Notes: a model not told the origin generated them from the sequence alone. 19,166 nt of DNA from Clostridia bacterium (GCA_017456945.1 JAFTIK010000049.1:1-19166), one strand, 5' to 3'. Shown: positions 1-7,454, counted from the stretch's first letter. A program made the numbers and translations.

Positions 1-282
1 ATAAATAGTAGAAATAATGGTCGTGGTTGTCCATATTGTTCAGGAAAAAAAGTATTAAAGGGATTTAATGATTTGGCAACCATTAACCAAACTTTAGCAA
101 AAGAATGGAATTATGAAAAGAACGGCGACTTGAAACCAGAAAATTTTACTGTAGGTAGTGATAAGAAAGTATGGTGGAAATGTGATAAAGGGCACGAATG
201 GCAGGCAACTATATCGAATAGAAACAAAGGTAGTGGTTGCCCAATTTGTTATAGGTTTAGCAGACTTAAAAAAGACACTTGA
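1..282 (+). CDS. Zinc-ribbon repeat protein (DUF4379-like), C-terminal part
   Basis: The reading frame is open from base 1, so the gene begins outside the window and only the last 93 residues are present. They show the end of one repeat (a GCPYC pair, C10 and C13) followed by a complete repeat: an AKEWN segment, a NFTVGSDKKVWWKC segment, then GHEW, and a closing GCPIC. C61, H65, C80 and C83 would be the metal ligands of a treble-clef zinc finger. This matches the family of tandem 'probable zinc-ribbon' repeats (DUF4379) found in many Bacillota and their mobile elements, sometimes next to nuclease domains. The role is unknown; nucleic-acid binding is an inference from the fold. The protein ends ten residues after the last cysteine, and its stop codon lies in the terminator hairpin. 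Composition is more AT-rich than in the genes beyond 1288. Confidence 0.75.
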   Translation: MNSRNNGRGCPYCSGKKVLKGFNDLATINQTLAKEWNYEKNGDLKPENFTVGSDKKVWWKCDKGHEWQATISNRNKGSGCPICYRFSRLKKDT

Positions 283-296
283 AAAAGTGTCTTTTT
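269..296. terminator. Bidirectional intrinsic terminator between convergent genes
   Basis: A perfect 12-bp stem (269-280 with 285-296) closes on a GAAA tetraloop (281-284), with A-tracts on the left and T-tracts on the right, so it can work on both strands. It contains the stop codon of the zinc-ribbon gene and lies five bases beyond the end of the minus-strand gene at 302. Confidence 0.85.
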
Positions 297-301
297 ATCT
301 T

Positions 302-1114
302 TTATAAAATAGTTATAACCATTAAACCTCTATCAATCGGGCCTTTAAATATTTCTTTCATGTTTTCTAATTTTTGTTTGTTTAATTTGGCTATTTTATT
401 TTCACCTTTAGTCATACTTTCTTTTAATATAAAAACATATTTGGCGTTAGCATTTTTAATTCTATTATAATAAGAAATTAGAAATAGTTGTTTATGGATG
501 TAATAATAATCATACATAGATGGAACTAAGTTTTTCACATCAATAAATTGTTCTTTGTCTTCTTGTTTTATATACAAATCAAATATTAAATTTTCATTTA
601 TAAATGGATTTTGCAAATCCAACTTCGCATCTCTAATTATTGTTGCATTCTCAAAGCCATTTGTGTTGATATAATGATTTAATATTTTAGATTCTTCTTG
701 AAGCATTGATTTATAATCTATTCCATTGGCAAAATCTTCATTTTCTTTTGCTAATTTTGCTTGTTTATCATCTTCTGTTGATTGTTTTACTTCAGCATAA
801 TTAACATAGATATTATTATTAATATTCGAAATAATTTTAGTCAAATTATCGTTCTGTTCTTTAAGATTTTTATTTTCTCGTTTAATATTCAAAATATTCC
901 CTATTTGAAAAGAATCAAATGAGTCTATACAAACAATTACAAAAGCAATACTTAAAGCTATTAAGACTTCCGTTGTTAAATAATGTTTGCTTGTATCAAA
1001 AAAGTCATAACAGACCAATACAATGATAAGAGCAAAAAGTAAAATTGTAAATATTCTAAATATTATAGTCCACACTTTATTTTTATTATTCAGAAAAAAC
1101 CTCACTAACAACAT
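302..1114 (-). CDS. Membrane-anchored coiled-coil protein with candidate PD-(D/E)XK nuclease domain
   Basis: This 270-residue protein is not recognised as a named family. Residues about 17-37 and 46-64 form two hydrophobic, probably membrane-spanning helices. Residues about 72-125 are charged and Asn/Lys-rich with coiled-coil character. Residues about 135-270 form a soluble domain. That domain holds FDLYIK followed by FIDVKNL, i.e. D179 and D192-x-K194 on predicted adjacent strands, with a possible acidic residue at E140/E141 in a preceding helix. This is the D...(D/E)xK arrangement of restriction-endonuclease-like folds, but the assignment is inferred from pattern only. The first ATG is taken as start; no clear ribosome binding site precedes it, and a TATAAT with extended TG (minus strand, 1113-1118) overlaps that ATG, so a downstream start such as GTG codon 4 or 14 is possible. 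Codon use is strongly AT-biased, which suggests acquisition by transfer. Confidence 0.7.
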   Translation of the reverse strand: MLLVRFFLNNKNKVWTIIFRIFTILLFALIIVLVCYDFFDTSKHYLTTEVLIALSIAFVIVCIDSFDSFQIGNILNIKRENKNLKEQNDNLTKIISNINNNIYVNYAEVKQSTEDDKQAKLAKENEDFANGIDYKSMLQEESKILNHYINTNGFENATIIRDAKLDLQNPFINENLIFDLYIKQEDKEQFIDVKNLVPSMYDYYYIHKQLFLISYYNRIKNANAKYVFILKESMTKGENKIAKLNKQKLENMKEIFKGPIDRGLMVITIL

Positions 1115-1200
1115 TATAACATATATTTCTATAAAATGCTTTATAATCTCGTAGATTTTATAATTAAAATTTAGAATACAATCACCACTTGCCCGCCACG

Positions 1201-1232
1201 AAAAACCTAAACCATTTTTGGTTTAGGTTTTT
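1201..1232. terminator. Intrinsic terminator, 13-bp stem
   Basis: A perfect stem pairs 1201-1213 with 1220-1232 around a six-base loop, with a T-run on the plus side and an A-run on the other, so it can act in both directions. On the minus strand it lies about 55 bases beyond the serine hydrolase gene and would end that operon. The rest of 1115-1287 is AT-rich and shows no gene. Confidence 0.8.
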
Positions 1233-1287
1233 TGTTTGCGTTGTAATGAGATTTGGTTTGAATGCTTTTTAAATTGCATCAATATTT

Positions 1288-2772
1288 TTATTCTTGATAA
1301 CCGCCGCCAAAGCCTTGATAATCTTGCAAACTAAATTCCATTTGTTTGTTAAAGCAAAGCCCAACTTCGTTACCCTTAAACGAAAAGGTCATAAAACAGT
1401 TACCCATATTAACGTCAATTATATAATTTCTAATAAGCAACTTTTTCTCTTCTAACCAGTTAGCGCTAAAAAGCGCGTTTAGTTCTCTGTTTGCCGGCTT
1501 ACCAACGACTTTATCGTAATAATGTGTTTCTGGAAATTTCCCTTTAACGAATTTACCAAGCCCAAACTTAATACTTTTTTCGCCACGCGCATTTTCATAC
1601 GTTAAAACGCCTTCTTCTTTAAGAAATTCAAGCCTAAACCACTTCCACCCCATAGGGTTTGGATTTAATAGATATTTAACCCCGCTTATATTCTTTTCTA
1701 ACGGCGAATGTTTTTTTCCGTATTCTACGTTTAATTGTAAATTATTAAGCGCGTTAACTAACGAAGCGTGTTTCATAGGGTTTTCGGGTAAAGCATACTT
1801 TTGCATAGTTTCGTAAAATAATTGTTGAACCAAATCGAATAAAACGCTTGGACATATATCGTTAGAAGACTGCGTATCTCCTTGACAAACAAATAGCAAA
1901 TCCTTTTTGGGAAAGCAGAAAGCCAACTGACTGCCCATGCCGTACATACCCCAACCGCATTCGTTAATCCAAACGTGATATCCGTATCCCGAAGACATAA
2001 AAGGCGTATAATTATTATCGAACAAGTTAGATATTTGTACACTCGTAGCCCTAACCATAAAGTCCAACGGGATAAGTTGTTCCCCCTTATGCGCGCCACG
2101 GTGCATTAAAAGTTCGCCGACTTTAGCGAAATCTCGCAAAGTGATTACCACCCCGCTTCCACCACGTGAAAACCCGTCTGGCGCTTGAACGCACCATATA
2201 TCGTCGGCAACCCCTATCCTTTCAAAGACGGGTCGTAAATACTCTAAGAAGGGCATTCCCGTCGTTTTTTCTATTATCACGTTCAAAATAAACGTTCCCG
2301 AAGTATTATAATTAAACACCGTACCCGAAGGCTTTAAATCTTCGTTTAGGTTAAAAAAAGTCCAAGCCCAGTCGCTTCCGTCATAACCCGCGTAAGAGTC
2401 CGTTAGTATAGGCACGGACATTTTAAGCGCGTCTTCAACCGTAGTTTGTTTTAACCACTTACGGCGCTCTTCCACCTGATATTCGGGGAAGAAATCCACG
2501 AGTTTATCGCTAAGACGTATTTTTCCTTCGCCGATAGCTTTACCTATTGCCAACGCAACGAAAGTTTTGCTAGACGAATAAATACGATGCTTAAAACCCC
2601 TGTTAAACGGGGGAAAATAGCCTTCTGCAAGAATTTTGCCGTGACGAGCCAACAGAAAAGAGTGCAAGTTGATCTTGCGCCTTTTTACTATCTGCAAAAA
2701 TTGCACTACTTTTTCCGAATCAAGCCCCTGACTTTCGGGGGTAACCACGATATTGTCGTTTATCGTTTTCAT
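1288..2772 (-). CDS. Beta-lactamase-fold serine hydrolase (class C / penicillin-binding-protein-like)
   Basis: This 494-residue protein belongs to the large beta-lactamase/transpeptidase-like family (Pfam Beta-lactamase) of esterases, peptidases and amidases. The S-x-x-K active-site motif is S66-S-S-K69 in the context HRIYSSSKTF. The second motif is a YNTSG stretch at 155-159, matching the usual Y-x-N/YNSG element, and GWGMYGMGSQ near 273-282 corresponds to the third, glycine-rich element. About 170 residues beyond the hydrolase core make it longer than minimal members. There is no signal peptide, so it should be cytoplasmic, which argues against a cell-wall or antibiotic role. The start has a good GGAG site, and only 12 bases separate it from the upstream glycosidase, so the two are co-transcribed. 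Removal of an ester group (for example acetyl) from an imported sugar is a reasonable guess; the substrate cannot be read from sequence. Confidence 0.88.
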   Translation of the reverse strand: MKTINDNIVVTPESQGLDSEKVVQFLQIVKRRKINLHSFLLARHGKILAEGYFPPFNRGFKHRIYSSSKTFVALAIGKAIGEGKIRLSDKLVDFFPEYQVEERRKWLKQTTVEDALKMSVPILTDSYAGYDGSDWAWTFFNLNEDLKPSGTVFNYNTSGTFILNVIIEKTTGMPFLEYLRPVFERIGVADDIWCVQAPDGFSRGGSGVVITLRDFAKVGELLMHRGAHKGEQLIPLDFMVRATSVQISNLFDNNYTPFMSSGYGYHVWINECGWGMYGMGSQLAFCFPKKDLLFVCQGDTQSSNDICPSVLFDLVQQLFYETMQKYALPENPMKHASLVNALNNLQLNVEYGKKHSPLEKNISGVKYLLNPNPMGWKWFRLEFLKEEGVLTYENARGEKSIKFGLGKFVKGKFPETHYYDKVVGKPANRELNALFSANWLEEKKLLIRNYIIDVNMGNCFMTFSFKGNEVGLCFNKQMEFSLQDYQGFGGGYQE

Positions 2773-2784
2773 AATCTTCTCCGC

Positions 2785-4482
2785 TTAAAAATTTTCGTTC
2801 TGTATTAAAAGCAAAGTAAAGCACGCCGACCAGTTAAAATCACATACCGAATGCGGGTGTTTTCGCCAGTCGGGTGGGTTTACCGGCTTTCCTATCCTTT
2901 CGCACGCAAAAGGCGAAAGTTGATCTTCTGGGTCGTAAAACTCAAAGATACTACCCGTCTTTTTATACCATTTATTAACTACTTCTAAAGTTTTTTGCTT
3001 TATCTCGTTAGCATAATCGTCGTAACCGTAATTACGCAAGCCTTTCATGATCATATAATTCATATTTAGCCACACGCCACCACGCCAAAAATCTGAAGAG
3101 TATAACGGGTGGGTTTTAGATACCGTTGCAATCGGAAACGGCGTCCAGAGCAGTTCGGGATCAGTTAGTTTTTTAACCATTTTTTCGGCTTGTTCTTTTG
3201 TTGGAATACCTACCATCATAGGAATAAAACAAGCTGGCGTTAAAACTTTTGTAAGTCTACCGCTTTCTATCAAACGATCGTAATAAACCCCGTCTACTTC
3301 ATCCCAAAGCAACTTGTTTATTTGACTTTTGATGCGTTCGTAAACCTTTAGCCACTCGTTAGCTTTCGTTGTGTTTCCTAGTTCAGTATAAATTTTAGAA
3401 AGATATACGGCGTCGTTTGCTTGGAATGCGGAAAAATCCATTGCGTCAGCGCGCTCGTCCACGTCAAATCTAGGCGAATTGTCTTGCCCTGATTCCCCAC
3501 TCTTATTCTCTAAATATTGCGGTTCAGTAAACCACTCTAATAAACCGTTTGAGTTTTCATCACGATTTTTCATATCCCACGTTAAATACGATTCCAACTT
3601 ATCCACTATCTCTTCAAGGAACTTTTTATCCTTGCTCTTTTGGTAAACGACCCAAGCCCCCCAAGATATAACTTGCGGTTGTGTCATTTCCGTTCGCCCC
3701 CTTGGATTCATCATTGCAGGAACAAAACCGTCGGCACGTTGTTTGGATAAAATGGATCTTATACAGTTTTTAGCCATTTCTTGATTATAAGTAGCGAATG
3801 CAAAAGAGTGGAACACGGAATCCCAAAGCCACATACGCCTATGTGGAACTCTATCCGGCGTTGTCCATAAACACGGAATATCCCCCTCTGCCGAGTGAAT
3901 ATTAACTTTATTAACAGAAAGAGCCTTATAATATAATCGCTCATACCTTTTATCCTTACACTTAGGCATATTCTTAAAATACTCGTAGCGAGATTTCTTT
4001 AGCATTTCCAAATCGACCAGCATGCCTTCTTTCGCGCCACCACGAGCAATAGAATATGCGTGCGTTGAGTGCCCTATTGAAAAACGAACCATTCCATTGG
4101 ACTCTTCACGAAGAACGATAGCAACTGCGTCAGTTTGGTTATAATAAATTTCCGCGCCCGTACGGTTTACGTATTTCCATTTCTTTTCGGTTGTAATAAT
4201 CGGCTTAACAGGCGCGTAACCCACAAGAGTATCGGCGCTAGAAAAAGTAATAAACACGTCTCCGTCTTTAGTAGTAGCATCAATCATGTCACCCGTTATA
4301 GCATGAAATTTTACTCTGCCCTTTACGGGAAAAGTAACTTTAACCCACTCGCGCAGTTCAAACCTTATTCCGATTTTTTTAGCAGTTAACGTGCCAACGA
4401 AATCGTTTATGCAAAAATTTTGCCCGTCTAGCCCAGAAAATCCAAATAACTGCCCGTACCCCCAAACGTTATGCATTTTCAT
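2785..4482 (-). CDS. GH63-like (alpha/alpha)6-barrel glycoside hydrolase
   Basis: This 565-residue cytoplasmic protein has a beta-rich N-terminal part (about 1-160) followed by an (alpha/alpha)6 barrel (about 175-560), the layout of GH63 and related trehalase-like clans. Recognisable barrel signatures are MWLWDSVFHSFAF (218-230), KQRADGFVPAMM (247-258), an ESGQDNSPRFD loop (330-340), SDFWRGGVW (463-471) and IFEFYDP (512-518). By analogy with GH63, D334 is the likely general acid and E514 the likely base. Family members release glucose or mannose units from oligosaccharides or glycosylated small molecules; the exact substrate is unknown. ATG at 4482 is preceded by AAGGAG at good distance; a second ATG lies two codons later. 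It is the first gene of an operon with the serine hydrolase and diverges from the AraC-type regulator, its likely activator. Confidence 0.85.
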   Translation of the reverse strand: MKMHNVWGYGQLFGFSGLDGQNFCINDFVGTLTAKKIGIRFELREWVKVTFPVKGRVKFHAITGDMIDATTKDGDVFITFSSADTLVGYAPVKPIITTEKKWKYVNRTGAEIYYNQTDAVAIVLREESNGMVRFSIGHSTHAYSIARGGAKEGMLVDLEMLKKSRYEYFKNMPKCKDKRYERLYYKALSVNKVNIHSAEGDIPCLWTTPDRVPHRRMWLWDSVFHSFAFATYNQEMAKNCIRSILSKQRADGFVPAMMNPRGRTEMTQPQVISWGAWVVYQKSKDKKFLEEIVDKLESYLTWDMKNRDENSNGLLEWFTEPQYLENKSGESGQDNSPRFDVDERADAMDFSAFQANDAVYLSKIYTELGNTTKANEWLKVYERIKSQINKLLWDEVDGVYYDRLIESGRLTKVLTPACFIPMMVGIPTKEQAEKMVKKLTDPELLWTPFPIATVSKTHPLYSSDFWRGGVWLNMNYMIMKGLRNYGYDDYANEIKQKTLEVVNKWYKKTGSIFEFYDPEDQLSPFACERIGKPVNPPDWRKHPHSVCDFNWSACFTLLLIQNENF

Positions 4483-4527
4483 AACCGTTTCTCCTTATTT
4501 AAGTGATTATTCTTTTAGTTTAATTTT

Positions 4528-4556
4528 ATTATATTATGCCAAAGCGAATTTTTCTA
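4528..4556 (-). promoter_or_regulatory. Probable promoter of the glycosidase operon
   Basis: On the minus strand TATAAT (4528-4533) is a perfect -10 and TAGAAA (4551-4556) is a weak -35 at 17 bp spacing. A leader of about 40 bases would follow. A poor -35 directly beside operator-like repeats is what an activator-dependent AraC-type promoter looks like. Confidence 0.55.
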
Positions 4557-4558
4557 TC

Positions 4559-4593
4559 TGTTTTTAATTATTTTATTCTTGTTTTTAATTATT
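4559..4593. promoter_or_regulatory. AraC-type operator candidate: two 14-bp direct repeats 21 bp apart
   Basis: TGTTTTTAATTATT occurs at 4559-4572 and again, without mismatch, at 4580-4593. The 21-bp period equals two helical turns, the spacing of paired half-sites bound by AraC-family dimers. The pair lies two bases from the -35 of the glycosidase operon and 11 bases from the -35 of the regulator gene, so one site could serve both. The region is very AT-rich, which weakens the argument somewhat. Confidence 0.55.
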
Positions 4594-4604
4594 CCATTTT
4601 ATCA

Positions 4605-4633
4605 TTGACAAATAACAACCCGTAAAATATAAT
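4605..4633 (+). promoter_or_regulatory. Consensus sigma-A promoter of the AraC-family gene
   Basis: TTGACA at 4605-4610 and TATAAT at 4628-4633 are both perfect and separated by exactly 17 bp. Transcription would start near 4640, giving a leader of about 28 bases before ATG 4668. Confidence 0.85.
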
Positions 4634-4667
4634 ATATTGAAATAAACGTTATCTAAAGGTAATACGC

Positions 4668-5540
4668 ATGAAACAAAACGATACCGTAAAAATGATGTCC
4701 TTTCCGGATTTTTTCACTCAAACGAAAGAAAACGTAAGGTATCATATTTGGGAAAACAAGCCCGTTAGGCAACATTCACACGATTTTTTCGAGTTCTTCG
4801 TTATAACCGAAAATAGACTAGTACACACTTTTAACGGACAAAAACTTACCTTGACCAAAGGGTGCTTAGGGCTAGTTCGCCCAGGTGACACCCATCAGCT
4901 ACAACCTTTCGAAAATGAAAAATGCGCGCATTTCAATTTATCCGTTTCCCCTTCTCTTTTTAGCACGTTGTGTTCACTAGTTTCTAGCGATTTATACGAT
5001 AGAATAACTACCCAAACGAAAGTGATTATTTATAAAATGAACGCAAAAGAATATGCTAATTTTAATTACGTTATAAACAAGGCGCAAGTTTCTAAGCAAG
5101 AACTTTCACAAAAAAACGAACCTGCAATCATGCGCGTTTTAACCCATACTTTTCTACTTTACTTACACACCTTATTATCTTCATCAGAGCAAACTACAGA
5201 AAAAGTTTTACCCGACTGGTTTACCAACTTTTTAGAACTGTTAAACGAGCCCGAAGTCTTCAATAAACCCCTTTCAAAGATATACGCGCTATCTTCTTAC
5301 TCTCAACCAAGATTAAACACGCTTTTTCGAGCGTATACGGGCACTACTTTAATAGATTATATTACTAAAAGAAAAATATCTTACGCATGCAATCTATTAA
5401 AAACGACCAACTATAAAATTCTTACAATTTGCGATATGACGGGCTTTAATTCTATTAGCCGATTTAATTTTGTATTCAAATCTATTATGAACGTAAAACC
5501 TACCGAATACCGAGAAAAAAACTCTACCTTACTAAACTAA
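4668..5540 (+). CDS. AraC/XylS-family transcriptional regulator
   Basis: This 290-residue protein has an N-terminal cupin sensor domain (about 20-100; H36, H38 and H76 sit where cupin ligand or metal residues are expected, with RPGDTHQLQP as the typical strand turn) and a C-terminal AraC-type pair of helix-turn-helix motifs (about 185-285). The second HTH carries the family pattern ICDMTGFNSISRFNFVFK followed by KPTEYR. Such proteins bind a sugar or related effector and usually activate neighbouring catabolic genes. It diverges from the glycosidase/serine hydrolase operon and converges with the GH1 gene, so both are likely targets. It has a consensus promoter and an AAAGG ribosome site upstream of ATG 4668, and ends in a shared terminator. 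Confidence 0.93.
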   Translation: MKQNDTVKMMSFPDFFTQTKENVRYHIWENKPVRQHSHDFFEFFVITENRLVHTFNGQKLTLTKGCLGLVRPGDTHQLQPFENEKCAHFNLSVSPSLFSTLCSLVSSDLYDRITTQTKVIIYKMNAKEYANFNYVINKAQVSKQELSQKNEPAIMRVLTHTFLLYLHTLLSSSEQTTEKVLPDWFTNFLELLNEPEVFNKPLSKIYALSSYSQPRLNTLFRAYTGTTLIDYITKRKISYACNLLKTTNYKILTICDMTGFNSISRFNFVFKSIMNVKPTEYREKNSTLLN

Positions 5541-5570
5541 AAGACAGGTGAAAAAAATCACCTGTCTTTT
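5539..5570. terminator. Bidirectional terminator between regulator and GH1 genes
   Basis: A perfect 13-bp stem (5539-5551 with 5558-5570) has a six-A loop, an A-run before it and a T-run after it. It overlaps the regulator's stop codon and lies three bases beyond the end of the convergent GH1 gene. Confidence 0.88.
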
Positions 5571-5573
5571 AAT

Positions 5574-6869
5574 TTAAACTTGATTTGGGGAATAAGTTAC
5601 TTTAGGTAGTTCGGTAAGATACTTTTTAAGCATTTCCGGCTTAAACCCGTTGTTTTGAATTATCTCTTTCAAAAAATAACCGCTAGGTTTAATCGTTCGC
5701 TTAAACCCATTTTCTCTATCCACGTTAACAAGCCCGAAACGTGGCTTAAACGAATTCCACTCGTAATTATCTAATAACGACCAGTAGCAGTACCCTTCGA
5801 CTTCTGCCCCCATTTTTATCGCTTGGCTTAAAGCCGACAAGTATTCGGTAATATACACTATTCTAAACCTATCGTCATCAGCTGAACAACCGTTTTCAGA
5901 TATAAATATCGGCTTATCAGAAAGCCTTGTTAGAGCGTGCACCATAATTTCTGGATAGAACTCGTCTAGATAAAATGGATAGTCTATCATAGGCGTATAT
6001 GTGGCGTCGTAACGCCTGCCCCTAATCCCCTTGCGCCTTGCGTCACGCATTTTGCGATCATATAGATTTATCGACCAAAAGTCAAGGCTGTTTTTAATTT
6101 CTTTATCGTAAATACCATCTATACCTTCCATAACCAACTCGCCCGTGCGAATAGCGTGAAAGAAAAACTCGTTACAAAATGCGTCGTAATAATCTGCGAG
6201 CGCATTATCGAATTTATCCTTTCTTCTTACGGGAAAGAAATCCATATATGCGTGCGCGGTACTTACAGGTTTATTAGAATACTTCTTTATAATTCCGTAA
6301 GCCTTTGCATGCGCAATCGTGCAGTTGAATTTATGACGTTTATTAGTTTCTGCCATGCCCCCGTTAAACTCGTTCAACACGTTCCACCTATCAACGTACT
6401 GCGCGATTTTAGGCACGATAAACTCAACGAACTTTAAAAAACAATCTACGTTTTCAAGCGTTTGAAAAGTTCCCCTTTTAGCAAGCCAAGCGGGAACGGT
6501 AAAGTGGGAAAGGGTAAGAAAAACCTTTATTCCTTCTTCCTTTAACCTAGATAACTGTTTAACGTAATGTTCAACGGCGTCTTTATTCCATTCCCCTTCG
6601 TTAGGCTCTATTCTAGACCACTCTATACTCATACGGTAAACGCCGTGGCCAAGTTCTTTTAAAAGTTTTATATCTTCTTCGTACATCTCGTAAGAATTGC
6701 AAGCCTTGCCGGATACTTCGTAGTTTGGATTTTCTTTAAGCAAAGTTTGCTCTCTATCCCAGTGCCCCGAGTTAACGTTATCACCTTCTATTTGATGCCC
6801 TGCCGTGGAACTACCCCATTCAAAACCTTTTGGAAAAGAATATTCTTTTATAGAAAAAACGTCGTTCAT
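5574..6869 (-). CDS. Glycoside hydrolase family 1 enzyme (beta-glucosidase-like)
   Basis: This 431-residue TIM-barrel enzyme shows the full GH1 signature set. The N-terminal motif FPKGFEWGSSTAGHQIEG (12-29) includes substrate-contacting Q26. The acid/base glutamate is E167 in WNVLNEFNG, the nucleophile is E325 in FISENGC, and the aglycone/glycone loop DNYEW...RFGLVNVD (367-384) keeps E370 and W371. It should hydrolyse beta-glycosides with retention of configuration. The phosphate-binding Ser/Lys/Tyr pattern of 6-phospho-beta-glucosidases was not recognised, so a non-phosphorylated substrate is more likely. It has no signal peptide. The frame is open back to 6983, but the start was placed at ATG 6869 because GH1 proteins normally begin just before FPKGF and the promoter lies at 6898-6926, inside the longer frame. 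It is slightly shorter than the typical 440-480 residues. Confidence 0.93.
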   Translation of the reverse strand: MNDVFSIKEYSFPKGFEWGSSTAGHQIEGDNVNSGHWDREQTLLKENPNYEVSGKACNSYEMYEEDIKLLKELGHGVYRMSIEWSRIEPNEGEWNKDAVEHYVKQLSRLKEEGIKVFLTLSHFTVPAWLAKRGTFQTLENVDCFLKFVEFIVPKIAQYVDRWNVLNEFNGGMAETNKRHKFNCTIAHAKAYGIIKKYSNKPVSTAHAYMDFFPVRRKDKFDNALADYYDAFCNEFFFHAIRTGELVMEGIDGIYDKEIKNSLDFWSINLYDRKMRDARRKGIRGRRYDATYTPMIDYPFYLDEFYPEIMVHALTRLSDKPIFISENGCSADDDRFRIVYITEYLSALSQAIKMGAEVEGYCYWSLLDNYEWNSFKPRFGLVNVDRENGFKRTIKPSGYFLKEIIQNNGFKPEMLKKYLTELPKVTYSPNQV

Positions 6870-6897
6870 TTTATTTCCCTTTTTTTGTTTTTTATAA

Positions 6898-6926
6898 ATT
6901 ATAACACCTTGATATAAAAAATGCAA
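6898..6926 (-). promoter_or_regulatory. Promoter of the GH1 gene (extended -10)
   Basis: On the minus strand TGTTATAAT gives a perfect -10 (6898-6903) with the extended TG element, and TTGCAT (6921-6926) keeps the TTG core of a -35 at 17 bp. The leader would be about 22 bases. Its place inside the longer possible frame decides the start at 6869. Confidence 0.7.
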
Positions 6927-6993
6927 TAGAAAACTTTTTTTCACTAGTTTTTCAAGTATATTTTCCCCTTTATAGGTCAACAATATAAAAGCG

Positions 6994-7043
6994 CGGTCGT
7001 TAACTATTTTTCTTATAAATTCATAATCTATTATATACGACCG
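6994..7043. repeat. Inverted repeat around the toxin promoter region
   Basis: CGGTCGT (6994-7000) is repeated inverted as ACGACCG (7037-7043), 36 bases apart, in an otherwise AT-rich stretch. The right arm overlaps the expected transcription start of the MazF gene (candidate -10 TATTAT at 7029-7034). It could be an operator, but the -35 is poor and the assignment is tentative. Confidence 0.35.
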
Positions 7044-7061
7044 ACTACTTTGGAGACCAAA

Positions 7062-7433
7062 ATGATTAAGAGAGGAGAACTGTATTACGCCGACTTAAGT
7101 CCGGTAGTCGGCAGTGAACAAGGTGGCGTTAGGCCTATTCTTATCGTTCAAAACGATACCGGCAACAAATATAGCCCCACGATAATTGCCGCGGCTATAA
7201 CTAGCCAACTCGGTAAGGCAAGGTTGCCTACGCACATAGAACTTTCTGCGAACGAGTTTGGGCTTGTAAAAAATTCCGTTATATTGTTAGAGCAGATACG
7301 CACGCTAGATAAACGCCGTCTTAAAGAGCGTATCGGCGCGCTTTCCGAATCTACAATGCGCAAGGTAAACACCGCGCTTCTTATTAGTTTAGGGTTTAGC
7401 TCTAACGTCGATTTAAAAGCATACGAAGTGTGA
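7062..7433 (+). CDS. mazF: MazF/EndoA (PemK family) mRNA interferase toxin
   Basis: This 123-residue protein aligns closely in its whole pattern with Bacillus subtilis EndoA/Ndo[21 protein letters not shown] at the N-terminus, [15 protein letters not shown], and the [13 protein letters not shown] segment. R24 and T47 correspond to the catalytic Arg and Thr of that enzyme. Such toxins cut single-stranded mRNA at short specific sites (UACAU for the B. subtilis protein; the site here is unknown). The chosen ATG has GGAG seven bases upstream; a TTG twelve bases earlier lies too close to that site to be the start. The usual antitoxin gene (ribbon-helix-helix MazE/EndoAI) is absent: upstream is only the divergent GH1 gene with about 190 intervening bases. 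It therefore looks like an orphan whose antitoxin is elsewhere. Confidence 0.93.
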   Translation: MIKRGELYYADLSPVVGSEQGGVRPILIVQNDTGNKYSPTIIAAAITSQLGKARLPTHIELSANEFGLVKNSVILLEQIRTLDKRRLKERIGALSESTMRKVNTALLISLGFSSNVDLKAYEV

Positions 7434-7453
7434 TTTCTCACACTTCGTTTTTC
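7423..7453 (+). terminator. Terminator of the mazF gene
   Basis: A perfect 11-bp stem (7423-7433 with 7438-7448) with a TTTC loop is followed by a T-run. The mazF stop codon is inside the left arm. On the minus strand no T-run follows, so it mainly serves the plus strand. Confidence 0.8.
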
Positions 7454-7454
7454 T

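Noticed and set aside
279..470. Hydrophobic plus-strand frame of 63 residues
   Set aside because: It is antisense to the membrane protein gene's C-terminal coding region, starts within the terminator and has no ribosome site.
1288..2772. Serine hydrolase as an antibiotic-resistance beta-lactamase
   Set aside because: There is no signal peptide, the gene is in a glycosidase operon, and the fold is shared by many esterases; resistance is not supported.
6870..6983. N-terminal extension of the GH1 protein by 38 residues
   Set aside because: The extension does not match GH1 proteins and contains the gene's promoter; ATG 6869 is the better start.
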